A DNA stretch of 64,000 nucleotides, from positions 51,560,597 through 51,624,596 of the forward strand of contig CM065303.1 of assembly GCA_032871835.1 (NCBI GenBank), given 5' to 3'. The notes under the pieces were generated by a model. It had not been told where the DNA came from, made no database searches, and saw nothing but the letters and a program-made list of their open reading frames with translations. The DNA is from Dipteronia dyeriana. Taxonomy: Eukaryota; Streptophyta; Magnoliopsida; Sapindales; Sapindaceae. Positions 1-10,749 of the stretch are shown piece after piece; position 1 is the first letter of the stretch, and the number at the start of each line of letters is the position of its first letter. The position numbers and the translations under genes are program-made.

Positions 1-734
1 CAATCTCAATTGATAGGAGAGACACAAGAAGATTTATTTGAAGACAATGTGAGAATCAAAAAGTGCTTTGCATACAAGACATGTTGCATTCAATTCCAAG
101 AACAATGGTATTTGGCAAAGCAAATGACAAAGGTTTCCAATATAATTCAAACCAATTTCACCATTTGTCATGAGGGAAGCAGGGATATAGAGTTCTTATA
201 AATATCAAGTTTTTAAAGGCACTATATCAAACTTTAAAAGCTAAACAAGGCATGAGCAACTTTGCACTCTATTTGATTTTTTCGGGAGGATACCCGTATA
301 ATAATAGCCATGTTCAACTAATAAAGAAAGAGAGACATTGATTAATCATTTTAGTCTCACTAGTATGTTTCACACAATGTGTTGCATTTAACAATTGCAA
401 TCAACAAATCATGCTTTATCATTTTTCATTAGCATGTCATTTAAGAATCATCATGTCATGGATATAATTATAGGTCATTCAAACATTTACTTCCAATGTA
501 TATCTTCTAGTCAAAAAATGCATGTTTGAACATAAATATGACATGGATTGTAATCAAAGAAATGTTCACACTTATTTAAGAAAATACAATATACTATAAG
601 TGCAACCAAGCTACTCAAGCAATCAATAAAGAGGCATCAACATATTTAAGAAAAATTGCATGCAACAAGTATACAATAGCTCTCTTTGCTGAGTTCCCCA
701 TATGGGTCAAAGACCACAACACATCTCTCCATTA
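1..734 (-). other. 3' non-coding part of element A
   Basis: This stretch lies between the RNase H end of element A and its missing 3' LTR. I see no convincing gene; short open frames lack family motifs. In SIRE-type elements this interval can hold an envelope-like ORF, but none is recognisable here. The corresponding spacer in element B (25874-27080) is also non-coding. Confidence 0.6.
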
Positions 735-2330
735 AACAAATCCCTATAGATCTACTAAGAGTCTTGAATCTAGTAGCATCTAAGGGTTTAGTATATAGAT
801 CCGCTAGTTGGTCATTTGTACCTACATGCTCAAGTACAATGCATTTGCTCTTAACTAGTTCTCTAATGAAATGATGACAGATGTCAATATGCTTAGTCCT
901 AGAATGTTAAATCGGATTCTTTGAAATATTAATTGCACTTATGTTATTACAAAAGAGAGTAAGAGTACCTTTATTGAATCCATTATCGACTAGCATTTGC
1001 TTCATCCAAAGGAGTTGTGTGCATCCACTCCCAGCAATAATGTATTCGGCCTCAACCGTGGACAAGGAGATCAAAATTTGCTTCTTGCAAAACCAAGAGA
1101 CAAGGTTGTTCCCAAGGAAAAAGCAACCGCCAGATGTACTTTTCCTATCATCACAATTTCTTGCCCAATCTGCATCACTAAAGCCTACAAGACTAGCATT
1201 AGTGTCAAAAGAGCACCAAATTCCATAGTTGAATGTCCCATTCATATATCGAATGATTCTCTTAACAGAAGAGAGATGGGACTCCTTAGGATCCGCTTGG
1301 TACCTAGCACACACATCCATACTAAAAGAGATATCGGGCCTACTTACGGTCAAATAGAGCAAGCTACCAATCATGCCACGATATAAAGTTTGGTCCACAC
1401 TTTTACCACTAGCATCCTTGCTTAGCTTCAAAGTGGTACTCATGGGTGTATCAAAAAGTTTGGCACTTTCAAGGCCAAATTTCTTCACTAAGTTTTTGGC
1501 ATACTTAGCTTGAGATATGAAAATCCCATCATCTATTTGCTTAATTTGTAAACCTAGAAAGTAACTCAACTCACCAACAAGACTCATCTCAAATTCATGA
1601 GACATGACATCAACAAATTGTTGGACTTTGGTGTCATTGGTGGAGCCAAAGACTATATCATCAACATAGATTTGAGCTATAAAGAGCTCATCTTTCTTTT
1701 CTTGATGAATAGAGTCATGTCAACACTACCCCTAGTGTAACCATTGTCTATGAGATATTGGGTGAGATGCTCATACCAAGACCTAGGTGCTTGTTTCAAC
1801 CCATATAAAGTTTTTTTGAGATGATATACATGATTAGGGTCGTGAGGATCTACAAACCATTTGGGTTGCTCAACAAATACTTCCTCTTGCAAGAAATCAT
1901 TGAGGAAGGCACTCTTAACATCCATTTGATATAATTTGAACTTGTGCAAACAAGAAATGGATAAAAGAAGCCTAATGGACTCAATCCTAGCAACGGGAGC
2001 AAATGTCTCCTCAAAGTCAATACCCTAAATTTGAGAGTATCCTTGTGCTACAAGCCTAGCCTTGTTTCGCACAATGTTGCCATCCTCATCGAATTTGTTC
2101 CTATATACCCACTTGGTACCTATCACATTGGTGTTTTTGGGCCTAGGAACTAGAGTCCAAACCTCATTCCTTTCAAATTGGTTAAGCTCTTCTTGCATAG
2201 CAAGAACCTAAAATTCATCTTTTAAGGCTTTATCAGTTTTCTTGGGTTCTATTTGAGAGGTGTAACATGTGTAGCTAATTAGATTAGCCATTTGATGCCT
2301 AGTCCTAACACCCTCACTAAACTCTCCAAT
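735..2330 (-). pseudogene. pol: Copia A reverse transcriptase and RNase H, broken
   Basis: This is the C-terminal half of pol. Reading downward on the minus strand it starts with the conserved RT entry ([28 protein letters not shown]), then KLYQMDVKSAFLN and [12 protein letters not shown]. The catalytic YVDD is intact at 1657-1668. RNase H follows with FSDADWARNCDDRKSTSG and STVEAEY. A frameshift between 1677 and 1605 separates the palm from YVDD and RNase H, and a stop replaces a residue just before the [10 protein letters not shown] motif. The usual copia RNase H end blurs near 735. It would copy element RNA into cDNA and degrade the RNA strand, but it is not expressible as one protein. Confidence 0.88.
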
Positions 2331-4085
2331 GATGTCCTATTTGTCATGGAGTTTCCTAACCCATGGAGCAGGTTCTTTTGAGTTCAAGGGAGAAAGCCTA
2401 TCAATAGCTTGTGTTATGCCATCATTAAGGTTAGTTTTTTCAACATTAGAGACATCAATAACCTTCTCCAAAAGGGAGTTATCAACTAAATCTACCTCCT
2501 CCTCATGGTCACTAGTTTTGAGCCTAGTATCATCAATGTCAACATTTTATGATTCCATTACGGTCCTAGTTCTTAGATAAAAAACTCATCACTCTTAGCA
2601 TCAAATTTGCCAAGTTGATCACGGTCATTCAAAATGTAGCATTTGCTTCCAAAGGTGTGGAAGTAGCTAACATTTGGCTTCCTACCTTTCCATAACTCAT
2701 AGGAGGTTTGCCTAGTGTGTGGCCTAAGAAAGACTCTATTTCCTATGTAGCAAGCCGTACTGACAGCCTCGGCCCAAAGATTCCTAGGGACTTTGCTGAT
2801 AAGCAACATCACACTGGCCATTTCTTGAAGAATCCTATTTTTCCTCTCAACAACTCCATTTTGTTGAGGTGTCCTAGGAGCCGAAAACTCATGCGAAATA
2901 CCTAGACTATTGCCAAATTTTTCAAAATGGGCATTCTCAAATTCCTTCCCATGGTCACTCCTAATTTTCTTAATGCTTTTAATCTTAGAGTTTATTTCAT
3001 TTTGAATTTTAGAGCAAAGCATTTTAAACTTGTCAAATGTTTCAGATTTTTCTCTAAGAAATAGGTCCAAGTGTACCTAGAGAAGTCATCTACACACACA
3101 AAAATGTATCTCTTTCAACCTAAACTCTCAGTTTGCATAGGACCTATAAGATCCATGTGGAGAAGCTCTAGAGGTTCTTTAGTGGTTATATACTTGCTCT
3201 TTTTATGCATACTTTTGGTTTGCTTCCCTTGTTGGCAAGGTCCACAAACACCATTAACCTTTTTCTAAGCTTGGGAAGGCCTCGCACAACATTGAACATA
3301 TCTAAGATTTTTATATCCCTAAAGTTCATGTGACCAAGTCTTTCATGCCACAACTCTATTTGTTCATCCTTGGACACATTACAAGACACACTTTTAGCCT
3401 CAAGACAATAACAATTGTCACTAGACCTCATTCCTTTTAACAAGGTTTGTCCATTAGGCAATAGAATAGAACAATCATTTTTCCTAAACAAGACGGAGAG
3501 TCCATCATCACTAAGATGTGAAATGCTTATCAAATTGGCTTTTAAACCATCAACATACAAAGCATTTGACAAGAAAGGTAATCCGGGAATGGAAATGGTT
3601 CCTTTTCCTTTGACCTTCTTTTTGGATCCATCACCAAAGGTGACATTTCCTCCCTCCTTCATCACAAGAGTCTCAAAGAAACTCTTATCTCCAGTCATGT
3701 GCCTAGAGCACCCACTATCCAAATACCAAAAATCACAAGAATGAGCTTTCAAAGCAATTTATACAACATGACAAATGTGTTCATCCTTTCTAACCCACCT
3801 AGGTGCAGTATTTTTCTTCCTAGTGGTCAATAGTACATGGGCTCTAAATGTCTTAAGATCATGCAAAGGTATTCCATTTTTCCTAGTGACATGCATCATG
3901 GCTCTAGATGTCCTAGGATCATGCATCATGGCTCTAGCCTTTTTCTTCTCTATCATGCTTTCAATCCTACACAATTTGATATACCTAAAGAAATTTGGTC
4001 TAATGTGACCATCAATATCACAAAAATGACATTTAGGTAAGAAGTTAGGAATTATACCATATCCTTGAGGATGCATTAGAGCCAT
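2331..4085 (-). pseudogene. pol: Copia A zinc finger, protease and integrase, broken
   Basis: N-terminal half of pol. It begins with a second C2HC-like finger (CHFCDIDGHIRP, last Cys replaced), then an aspartic protease with WYLDSGCSRHMT (DSG at 3711-3719). A GAG-pre-integrase segment follows with LWHERLGHMNF. The integrase core is complete in its acid triad: D in HMDLIGP (3151-3153), D in IRSDHGKEF (2954-2956) and E in NGVVERKNR (2846-2848). A frameshift near 3240 separates protease from integrase. The first part is in the same frame as gag. The protease would mature Gag-Pol and the integrase would insert cDNA. Confidence 0.88.
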
Positions 4086-4112
4086 CCCATGTCTTTATGG
4101 TTGTCTTACTTT

Positions 4113-5843
4113 TTATTGAGGAGCTTTCCTTCTTTGTTGTTGAGCAAGACTTGATTGCTTCCTTGGTTGAGCTTTCATGATAGATGTCTTCCCTTTGTGA
4201 GCTTTTTGTTGAGGGAAGTTAACTTGAGGAGCCCTTGTAGGATGAGCTTGAGGTGGGCTTCTTGGTGCCACCTTCACTTGAGCACTACTTGAACACTCTT
4301 CTAGATCAAGCTTTATCCTAGGAGTTTGATGAGGAGATGACCCATTGAAGTTCATGCTTCTTACAAAAATGTTCTTGCTTGAAGTGGAGGACATCTTGTC
4401 ATCTTCAAACCTAAGCCCATTCTTATCACTTGGCCTCGTTCCAACATCTAGCATATGGTCAAGTTTCTTGGTGCTAGAGTTTATCTTGGCCAACAACTCT
4501 CTAGCATCTTCAAGCTCTTTCTTCAACCCTTCTTCACTCCTCTTAGTTCTTTCTAACTCTTCATTTAGTTGGTCAACTTAAGTTGAGAGGTCTAGATTTT
4601 CTTCTTTAAATCTCTTGATCTCATTTTTGTTCTTTAATCTTGAGCTCTCAAACTTAGCCATGTAGTTCTTGAGATCCATCCTATCCACACTTCCATTTGT
4701 GGTTTGTGATGAAGATCCATCATCACTTAAGTAGTCTCCCTCTTGACTATCATTTTCTTCTTCACTAGCATCTTTGCTCATAATAGAGGATGTAAATGCT
4801 ATGAAGTTAGCCATGAGTTCTTTATCATCCGAAGACTCATCTTCTTCATTAGAGTCATCACTTTCACTCCATGTGGTAGCCTTCACTTTTCCCTTCTTCT
4901 TGTTCTTGTGATTTGCACATTCCGAGGCAAAGTGACCTATTCCACCACATTCATAGCATTGGACTCCTTTCTTCTCGGTCTTCTCTTGCCTAGGCTTAAA
5001 CTTCTTAAAGGGAGCCTTTTTATTCAAGTATTGACCCTTGGATCCAATGCCTTTCTTCTCGGACTTGTAGAATTTCTTAAACTTCCTCATTAGCAAGGCC
5101 ATCTCTTCATCCGAGTCATCATTTTCCTCCTTCTCAACTTTGGAGGCATTCAAAGCAATATCTTTTTGCTTCTTTGATGGTGTGGGGTTAGGAAATTTCC
5201 TAGATTCATATGCTAGAAGCCTCCCAATCACTTCACTTGGCTTCATGTCCTTGTAACCACTATTTTCTTCCAAAGTCGTCACCTTGGACTCAAACCTATC
5301 GGATAGAGATCTCATAATCTTCTGCTTGATCTTCCTATCCGAATAAGGATCACCAAGTTGATGACTTTGGTTTACAATGTCCATCAACATTATTTCAAAA
5401 CCATTGAAGCACTCGTTCTCATCCATCTTGAGCAATTCGAATTGCGCTTGGAGAACTTGAAGCTTCGATTCCTTAACCACTTCGGTTCCCTCATGTGCAA
5501 CTTCTAGGATGTCCCATGCTTCCTTAGCTATCATAGTATTTTGAACCAACTTGTATTGGTTATCATCCATTGCACAAAGGTTGGCATGCATTGCCTTCCT
5601 ATTCCACTTTAAGGCCTCAAACTCTTGTGCATTCCACTGAGCCTTTGGTTTGAGTACATCATCCCCTCCATCTGCAGGAGTCATCATGGGTGGAGTGTAG
5701 CCATCTTCAACTGCCATCCATGCTCTGTCATGAATTTGGCATATGTACGACTCCATCTTGCCTTTTCAAGAGGCATAATTCAACCCGGTGAGGAGTAGAG
5801 GTCTAGTGCTGGAAGCTCCCTCATTGCCACCGTTTCCACTCAT
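4113..5843 (-). pseudogene. gag: Copia A Gag (UBN2-type), two internal stops
   Basis: Capsid/nucleocapsid precursor. I place the start at 5843, where the minus strand reads MSGNGGNEGASS, also seen in element B. One frame continues to 4113, interrupted by TGA at 5766-5768, which replaces the Trp of the NYATWKGK-like motif, and by TAA at 4578-4580. The open core is about 390 residues. It carries the UBN2-type helical capsid region (DDNQYKLVQN, AKEAWDILEVAHEGT) and one intact zinc knuckle, CYECGGIGHFASEC, at 4916-4958. The C-terminal part is acidic, then coiled-coil (KKELEDARELLAKI), then Pro/Gln-rich. It is in the same frame as the protease, separated only by stops. Confidence 0.88.
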
Positions 5844-5955
5844 TGTGTTTATGAATGAATGATATGAATGCAAGTGTATGAATGGTCAATACAAACAAAC
5901 AAAATGCAACACACACCAAAATGAGCAAGGATCACCTATGTATGTCTAGAAACCT

Positions 5956-5967
5956 GCTCTGATACCA
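5956..5967 (-). other. Primer-binding site of element A
   Basis: The minus strand reads TGGTATCAGAGC, the classic plant copia site complementary to the 3' end of initiator tRNA-Met. It starts two bases from the LTR end at 5970. Confidence 0.9.
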
Positions 5968-5969
5968 AT

Positions 5970-7550
5970 TGAAACAAATATTATGGTGTGTAAAATTAAT
6001 CTAGAGGGGGGTGAATAGATTTTAATTAACTTTTACCCAATTTTCGTTAAGAGTCCAGTTGACAAAAATACCCCTATCTAGTTGCAAAGATACCACAAGT
6101 GTAATAAATGCGGAAATAGTAAAAACACTTGAGATATACGTGGAAACCCTCCAAATGGGAAAAACCACGGGCTGATGAGTGTGCCACACTAGAACCTCGA
6201 ATCCACTAATGATAAAGGAATTACAACATAATCTCGGTTTAATCCTCCACCACTAGCTAATCCCGGTATAAGTGAACCTAGTTCATCATGCTTGTGCTTC
6301 AAGCTACCTACTCCCTGAAGCAACACAAGTCTTACTTCTCAATGAAGAGATAAAGTGTCCTAAGTGAATATGTAATGATATTCAATGAACAAACAAGGCT
6401 AGGAAACCCTATATGCTTATCTAGGATAATGAGATGACAACTAATGCAATCCTAGATATCAAGTGCTAAATGACATGTTCAAATAGCTTAGCTAAACATA
6501 GATCAATCAATCCTATGAGGCTATCACAATATAACACTCAATCATGGTATCACAACAATATCTAATTTGTATCTAGAAATAATTTAAGAGAATACAATTA
6601 ATTAAAGAGATGGTTTTAGTAAGCATAACACTTAACTTGTAAGAAGATAGTGAAGAACTTACCAAACAAGATGTGATGAAGCAACCCTATCCATAGATGC
6701 ACTCTAGATGAGCTTAGATGATGCAAGATAAAGATTTGATGCTCATGGGAATGCTTTGAGTGATTAAACATGAGTTATGAAGTGTTTTTCCTTTGAAATG
6801 TGTTCTAAGGAAGAAATGTGATATTCTGAACTCATACACGACCTTAAGGCATTGAGTTATATATATATAAGATCCAATCAAAGTGAGGTCGTTTTGGAAA
6901 AAAATGTTCCAGCTTCCTATATGTGCGTTGGTAACGTGCGCTGGTCGAGTAGCGCACCACCAGCGCACAGTCTATTTATAAAACAAGAGCTGGACGAGTG
7001 GCGCATCCCAGTAGCGCAATATAAGCGCAGATCCTCTAGGAAGTTTGCACTGGTGAGTTGCGCTGGATGAGTAGCACACCACCAGCGCACGCCTACATTT
7101 TTCAACTACGCGCGGGTGCAGCAGCGTAGCTCAGTGGAGCAACACTAGCGACAGGCCACTGTGAAAGTTGCACTGGTGAGGTGCGCTAATCGAGTAGCGC
7201 AATGCCTAATTTTTCAACACTCAAATGCACAAAACAATAAGTTCAAGAGTGATGAAATTGCATCCTATTTTAATGCCTAGCATGACATGCAACTTTCATA
7301 GCAAGATGCAAATAGGTCAACAAGAGTCAATTAAACTAAAATGCACACATGAGAACACTCAACATATAAGATCAAGAGTTATGCATGAATATGTGAGTTT
7401 GTGCAATTATCTCTTCAAAGTAAGTAAGCACAAGAATTTTACCTTTGATGCTTCTCCTCTTGAGGTCTTGTGAGCCTAAGCTACCCTTACATGAATCCCA
7501 ACAATGTGGTTGTTCATGAAATAAGCCAATAAACAAATGAGGACATTTCA
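5970..7550 (-). repeat. 5' LTR of element A
   Basis: A 1581-bp LTR, minus orientation, with TG at 7550 and CA at 5970. It aligns by eye with the element B LTRs at both ends: the start (ATTGGCTTATTTC), the CACGTGGAAACC-like U5 block and the C-tract near the end. The U3 holds a GC-rich block of imperfect palindromes (about 6920-7205). It adjoins gypsy gag at 7551. The second LTR lies outside the window, so age cannot be estimated. Confidence 0.88.
6857..6870 (-). promoter_or_regulatory. TATA box of the element A LTR
   Basis: An alternating AT run reads as TATATATATAA on the minus strand. It lies just downstream of the GC-rich palindromic U3 block and of an AAAACGACCTCACTTTG-like proximal motif, as in the LTRs of element B. 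Confidence 0.6.
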
Positions 7551-9253
7551 GAATTGTTGTGTCCCACGTCGTCATGAAAGTTACAATACTTATAGCGATT
7601 TCTATTATCGATGGGAGCTTTCATGGGTGCGGGCTTCTGTAGCAACCTCTTATCCCGAATGATGAGATAGATTGTTTCACGGGATACATTTAAGGGGTGT
7701 AATGATCAGACCCTTTTTCATCTCGAGCTATCGGGGACACTGTCCTGGGAGGAAGCAAATCTGGTGGAGGAGTTTGCTTTGCTGGATACCTTTCCAATCT
7801 GGGTTGAGAAATGGGGAAGCGATACGTCGACTTATTTGGGGGTTTGTTCTGGTTTTTCTGAGCTTGCTCTGGTTTGGGAGATTCCTTCTTTTGTCACTTT
7901 ACAGCTCTCATATCTTCGTGTTTCATCTTGACCTTGAATTATTCATCGACCTCAACTTGCTCCAGAGCCCGATCATAGGCTTCTGGATAAGTTTTTAGAG
8001 GTTGCTTGGTAAAAGACCGGAAAAGTTTACCCGCCATAAGTTTCTCCTGAAATTGGTGAGGGTCTTTTTCTCAGTGAAGACCTCTATCTGGATGACCTCT
8101 TTGTGGAACCGCTAGACATAAGCTCGGAGAGTTTATCCTCTCTTCTGGATCACATACTATAGATGGATTGGATCCTTCAATCGGGGTTTAAATCCCTAGA
8201 ATTATGAGCAGAAGTCAGTCGACAGCTTCGTGAAGGAATCTATACTACCAGTAGGTAGCTTTCTGAACCAGGTCTTAGCATATCCATCAATATAGTTGGG
8301 AACATCCGGTACACGGCAGCCCTGGTCGTGTTCTGGACCTCTGTCTGCTGGACGAAGCTCTCCAAATGGCTCAATGGATCCTCTATTTTAGAGAATCTAT
8401 CAATAGGCATCTTGAACTTTGGCGGGAGCTCCACCTCCCGAATCCTTCTGGTAAAGGGAGCATTGATCTCACTTAAAGGATCTTTCTTGTCATCCTTGTA
8501 TTTTCCCTTCTTCATCAACTGGATCTCGTTCTAAAGCTCTGCCAACTGGTCCCTCAGACGCTTGTTCTCTAGTTTTCTTGAATTAACCTCAGATTCCTCA
8601 ATGTTAAACCCTTCTGACGAGCTGGTGATCTCTATCCGACTTCTTCTACGGACGAGATCTTCCTAGGGGCTTAGCTGGATTTCTTCCTCTCTAGCTCGGG
8701 CTTCCCTCTTTGAAGTTGTTGGGTGAAGAAGCTCTCGCCTCTCCCGGGGAAGGACGTATGCCACAGACTTAACTTGTCTAGGTTGGTAACGCAGTGGAGC
8801 TTCAAGAAAGAGGGGTATGGACCTTAACCTATCCTAGATCAAGGATTTGGGTAAAGTTCCATTATGAGCTGGCTCTAGAGAAGTAGGCCACAGGCGATCA
8901 AAAGCAGGCCGCCGAATCCCAGGCCTGCTTGGTTCCCCTTGGTTGCAGAGGTTCGCTTGCTGGACAGTAATACCTTCAGCAAGCAGTCAAAGGCAGACGT
9001 TTTTCACGAAGGCCGCCGCTTGTTGATCAAGTGTGACCTGGCTTCCCATAGGGGGATCCAAAGCCCGTACACTGGTGGGCTGGTCAGGGACCTGGCCACA
9101 GAGCCCGGATTTTCTTCCTTTCCTGTGGACCTTTTACGTTGACATAGTTGAAGGTTGTCCCGATGTGCCTGACTATCCCTAGGAGGAGCGAAGTCTCATG
9201 ATTACTGTTAAGATGACAAACTTATGAATATAAAAGTGATGGTGTGGAAGTTT
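7551..9253 (-). pseudogene. gag: Tat-lineage gypsy Gag, truncated by element A
   Basis: Minus-strand remains of a Ty3/gypsy gag. The core at 8240-8518 reads PPKFKMPIDRFSKIEDPLSHLESF, then AVYRMFPTIL and KLPTGSIDSFTKL, the retrotransposon-gag (PF03732-type) pattern. Downstream, at about 7555-7640, the frame reads RYKYCNFHDDVGHN, the Cys-His motif of Tat/Ogre-type Gag. The coding sequence stops there because copia A is inserted at 7550/7551. Several stops and frameshifts divide the reading frame, and the N-terminal part (about 8520-9250) is poorly conserved. The missing 3' part lies left of element A, outside the window. Confidence 0.78.
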
Positions 9254-9271
9254 TTCCAACAGACGGTGCCA
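9254..9271 (-). other. Primer-binding site next to LTR1
   Basis: The minus strand reads TGGCACCGTCTGTTGGAA, five bases beyond the LTR1 end. It resembles the TGGCGCCGTCTGT-type site of Tat elements with one change. I do not assign the tRNA with confidence. Confidence 0.65.
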
Positions 9272-9276
9272 GAAAG

Positions 9277-10449
9277 AGTTAACGGGAAATTTGCTCAAGA
9301 TGAGAAATTCCAATTAATACCTTCAAGATCACTACCACGGAGGTGGTGGCCGGGGTGAGTACCTTTGATACCTGACCTACTTAGATAGAAACAAAAGTTT
9401 GAATGACCATAGCAAATGAGAGATTTATTATTTTGAACACTCGTGATATACAGGAATCTCTCATATACACTCACAATGTCTATAGGGCATAGGAAGGTGG
9501 CAACTTCGTGCTTTTCGAATAGTAGATACAATGATGGTCGTGTTCTGATCACAGAATTTAGGCATGATGTAATTCTTTTTCTTTTTCTTTTCTCTTCCAC
9601 CTCTTCTTTCGTCTCCGATTGGTCTTATTTATACCCAGTCCAAGTAGGTTTTAACTTATAAATATCCTGCCACGATCCCATGAATCGGTTCCCTCCTTAT
9701 CGAGCAGGATTCGTTATTTAAAACTTGTTGACTTCGAATTTATAATGGATTCGATGATATCTTTAACGACGATAAGTTTGTTTCCTTTTTGGAATCAAAC
9801 TCTTGACTTACACGTACGTGGAATTAATGTTCGCTATAACATAAATACGATCTTGTGTGTACTTAATGCATGATTCTTCATGGAGGTTATCGAGTTAGCT
9901 GCATGTTATCCCATGGAGTGAGGTAGACCCATGCTTGGGTTCTGTTCTCAGAAGCTTGGGATGGACGTTTCTCGACATTTTAAAACTTGAGATGTCCCTG
10001 TAGACATTCCTGGGAGGTAGCATGGATCTGATTCACTCAGAGGCCCTTTTCCTCAATGTATCATAGAAGGGACAACGGGCTCTTGAGAGGTTGATAGAAG
10101 CCTTAACCTATAGGGAGTTTGCTTTGCCTGCCAGGCTCCACTTCGAGTGCTTCTTGAGTTTGGTGATCCTTCCTTGCTTTCGCGGGGTAGTCCTAGAGCT
10201 CGACCCTAGGAACCGAGGTTCCTGGGTAGGTCGCCTCGAGAAGCCTAGATTTCAATGTTCACATAGGGGCTGACATGGTCATGTCTAGCTCCACTTCGAG
10301 TGCTTTCGAAGCCCAACGATCCTTCCTTGTTTCTACGGAGTAGTTTTATGGTCCACCTGTGGTCTTATGTGTGTCAAATTTGGGCTTTGATCCGGGCTAG
10401 GAAAGTGGAAAATTTCTCTTTGACCCCTAGCCAAATTTTACTATTAACA
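9277..10449 (-). repeat. LTR1 of a Tat-like gypsy element
   Basis: A 1173-bp LTR. On the minus strand it starts TGTTAATAG at 10449 and ends in GTTAAC-T at 9277, so the outer TG of the plus-strand end has mutated. The family has 6-bp inverted ends, TGTTAA and TTAACA. It matches LTR2 and LTR3 at both ends (TTTGGCTAGGG near the start, a TCCGTGGTAG-like block near the end). A TATA box lies at 9626-9633. It contains an internal duplicated segment starting GCTCCACTTCGAGTGCTT at about 10134 and 10289. Confidence 0.85.
9626..9633 (-). promoter_or_regulatory. TATA box of LTR1
   Basis: The minus strand reads TATAAATA after GACTGGG. The same octamer occurs at the equivalent place in LTR2 and LTR3. Confidence 0.65.
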
Positions 10450-10749
10450 GAATCTCTTAAAAAGATCTGAGTTATGGGTGTAGATGATAGAGTGACCTTC
10501 CGTAAAAGGCACTTTCTATTGTGAACTGGTCACTAGGAAAAATCGTCTCACGTCGGGGTCACCGCCCCTTCTACAAGGGTACTGCAGAGAATAGTGAGCT
10601 CATAGTCCCTAAGTGATGTAACTGTTTTAGAGGATTTCTCGGGGTAGATAAGAATCCTCTGTAACTATAGTAGGTTTGATATTTTGTCTGAATGAACCGG
10701 AACCTCTGTAGCTCATTAGAACGCTGTGAGTGACCAATTATAATAAGTG

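Larger units (their letters stand above)
1..7550 (-). mobile_element. SIRE-type Ty1/copia element A, 3' end outside window
   Basis: A minus-strand copia retrotransposon with the order 5' LTR, primer-binding site, gag, protease, integrase, RT and RNase H, the Ty1/copia order (integrase before RT). The gag and pol sequence, the ~1.6 kb LTR and the C-rich tract near the LTR 3' end suggest the SIRE/Maximus lineage. Element B at 19129-28607 is a close relative. The 3' LTR and target duplication lie left of base 1. Its 5' LTR abuts a gypsy gag at 7551, so A inserted into that older element. In-frame stops and frameshifts make it non-autonomous. Confidence 0.9.

Noticed and set aside
3830..3960. Short repeats ATGCATCATGGCTCTAG near the protease of copia A
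   Set aside because: They are a small local duplication in a Lys/Arg-rich coding segment and not an independent element.
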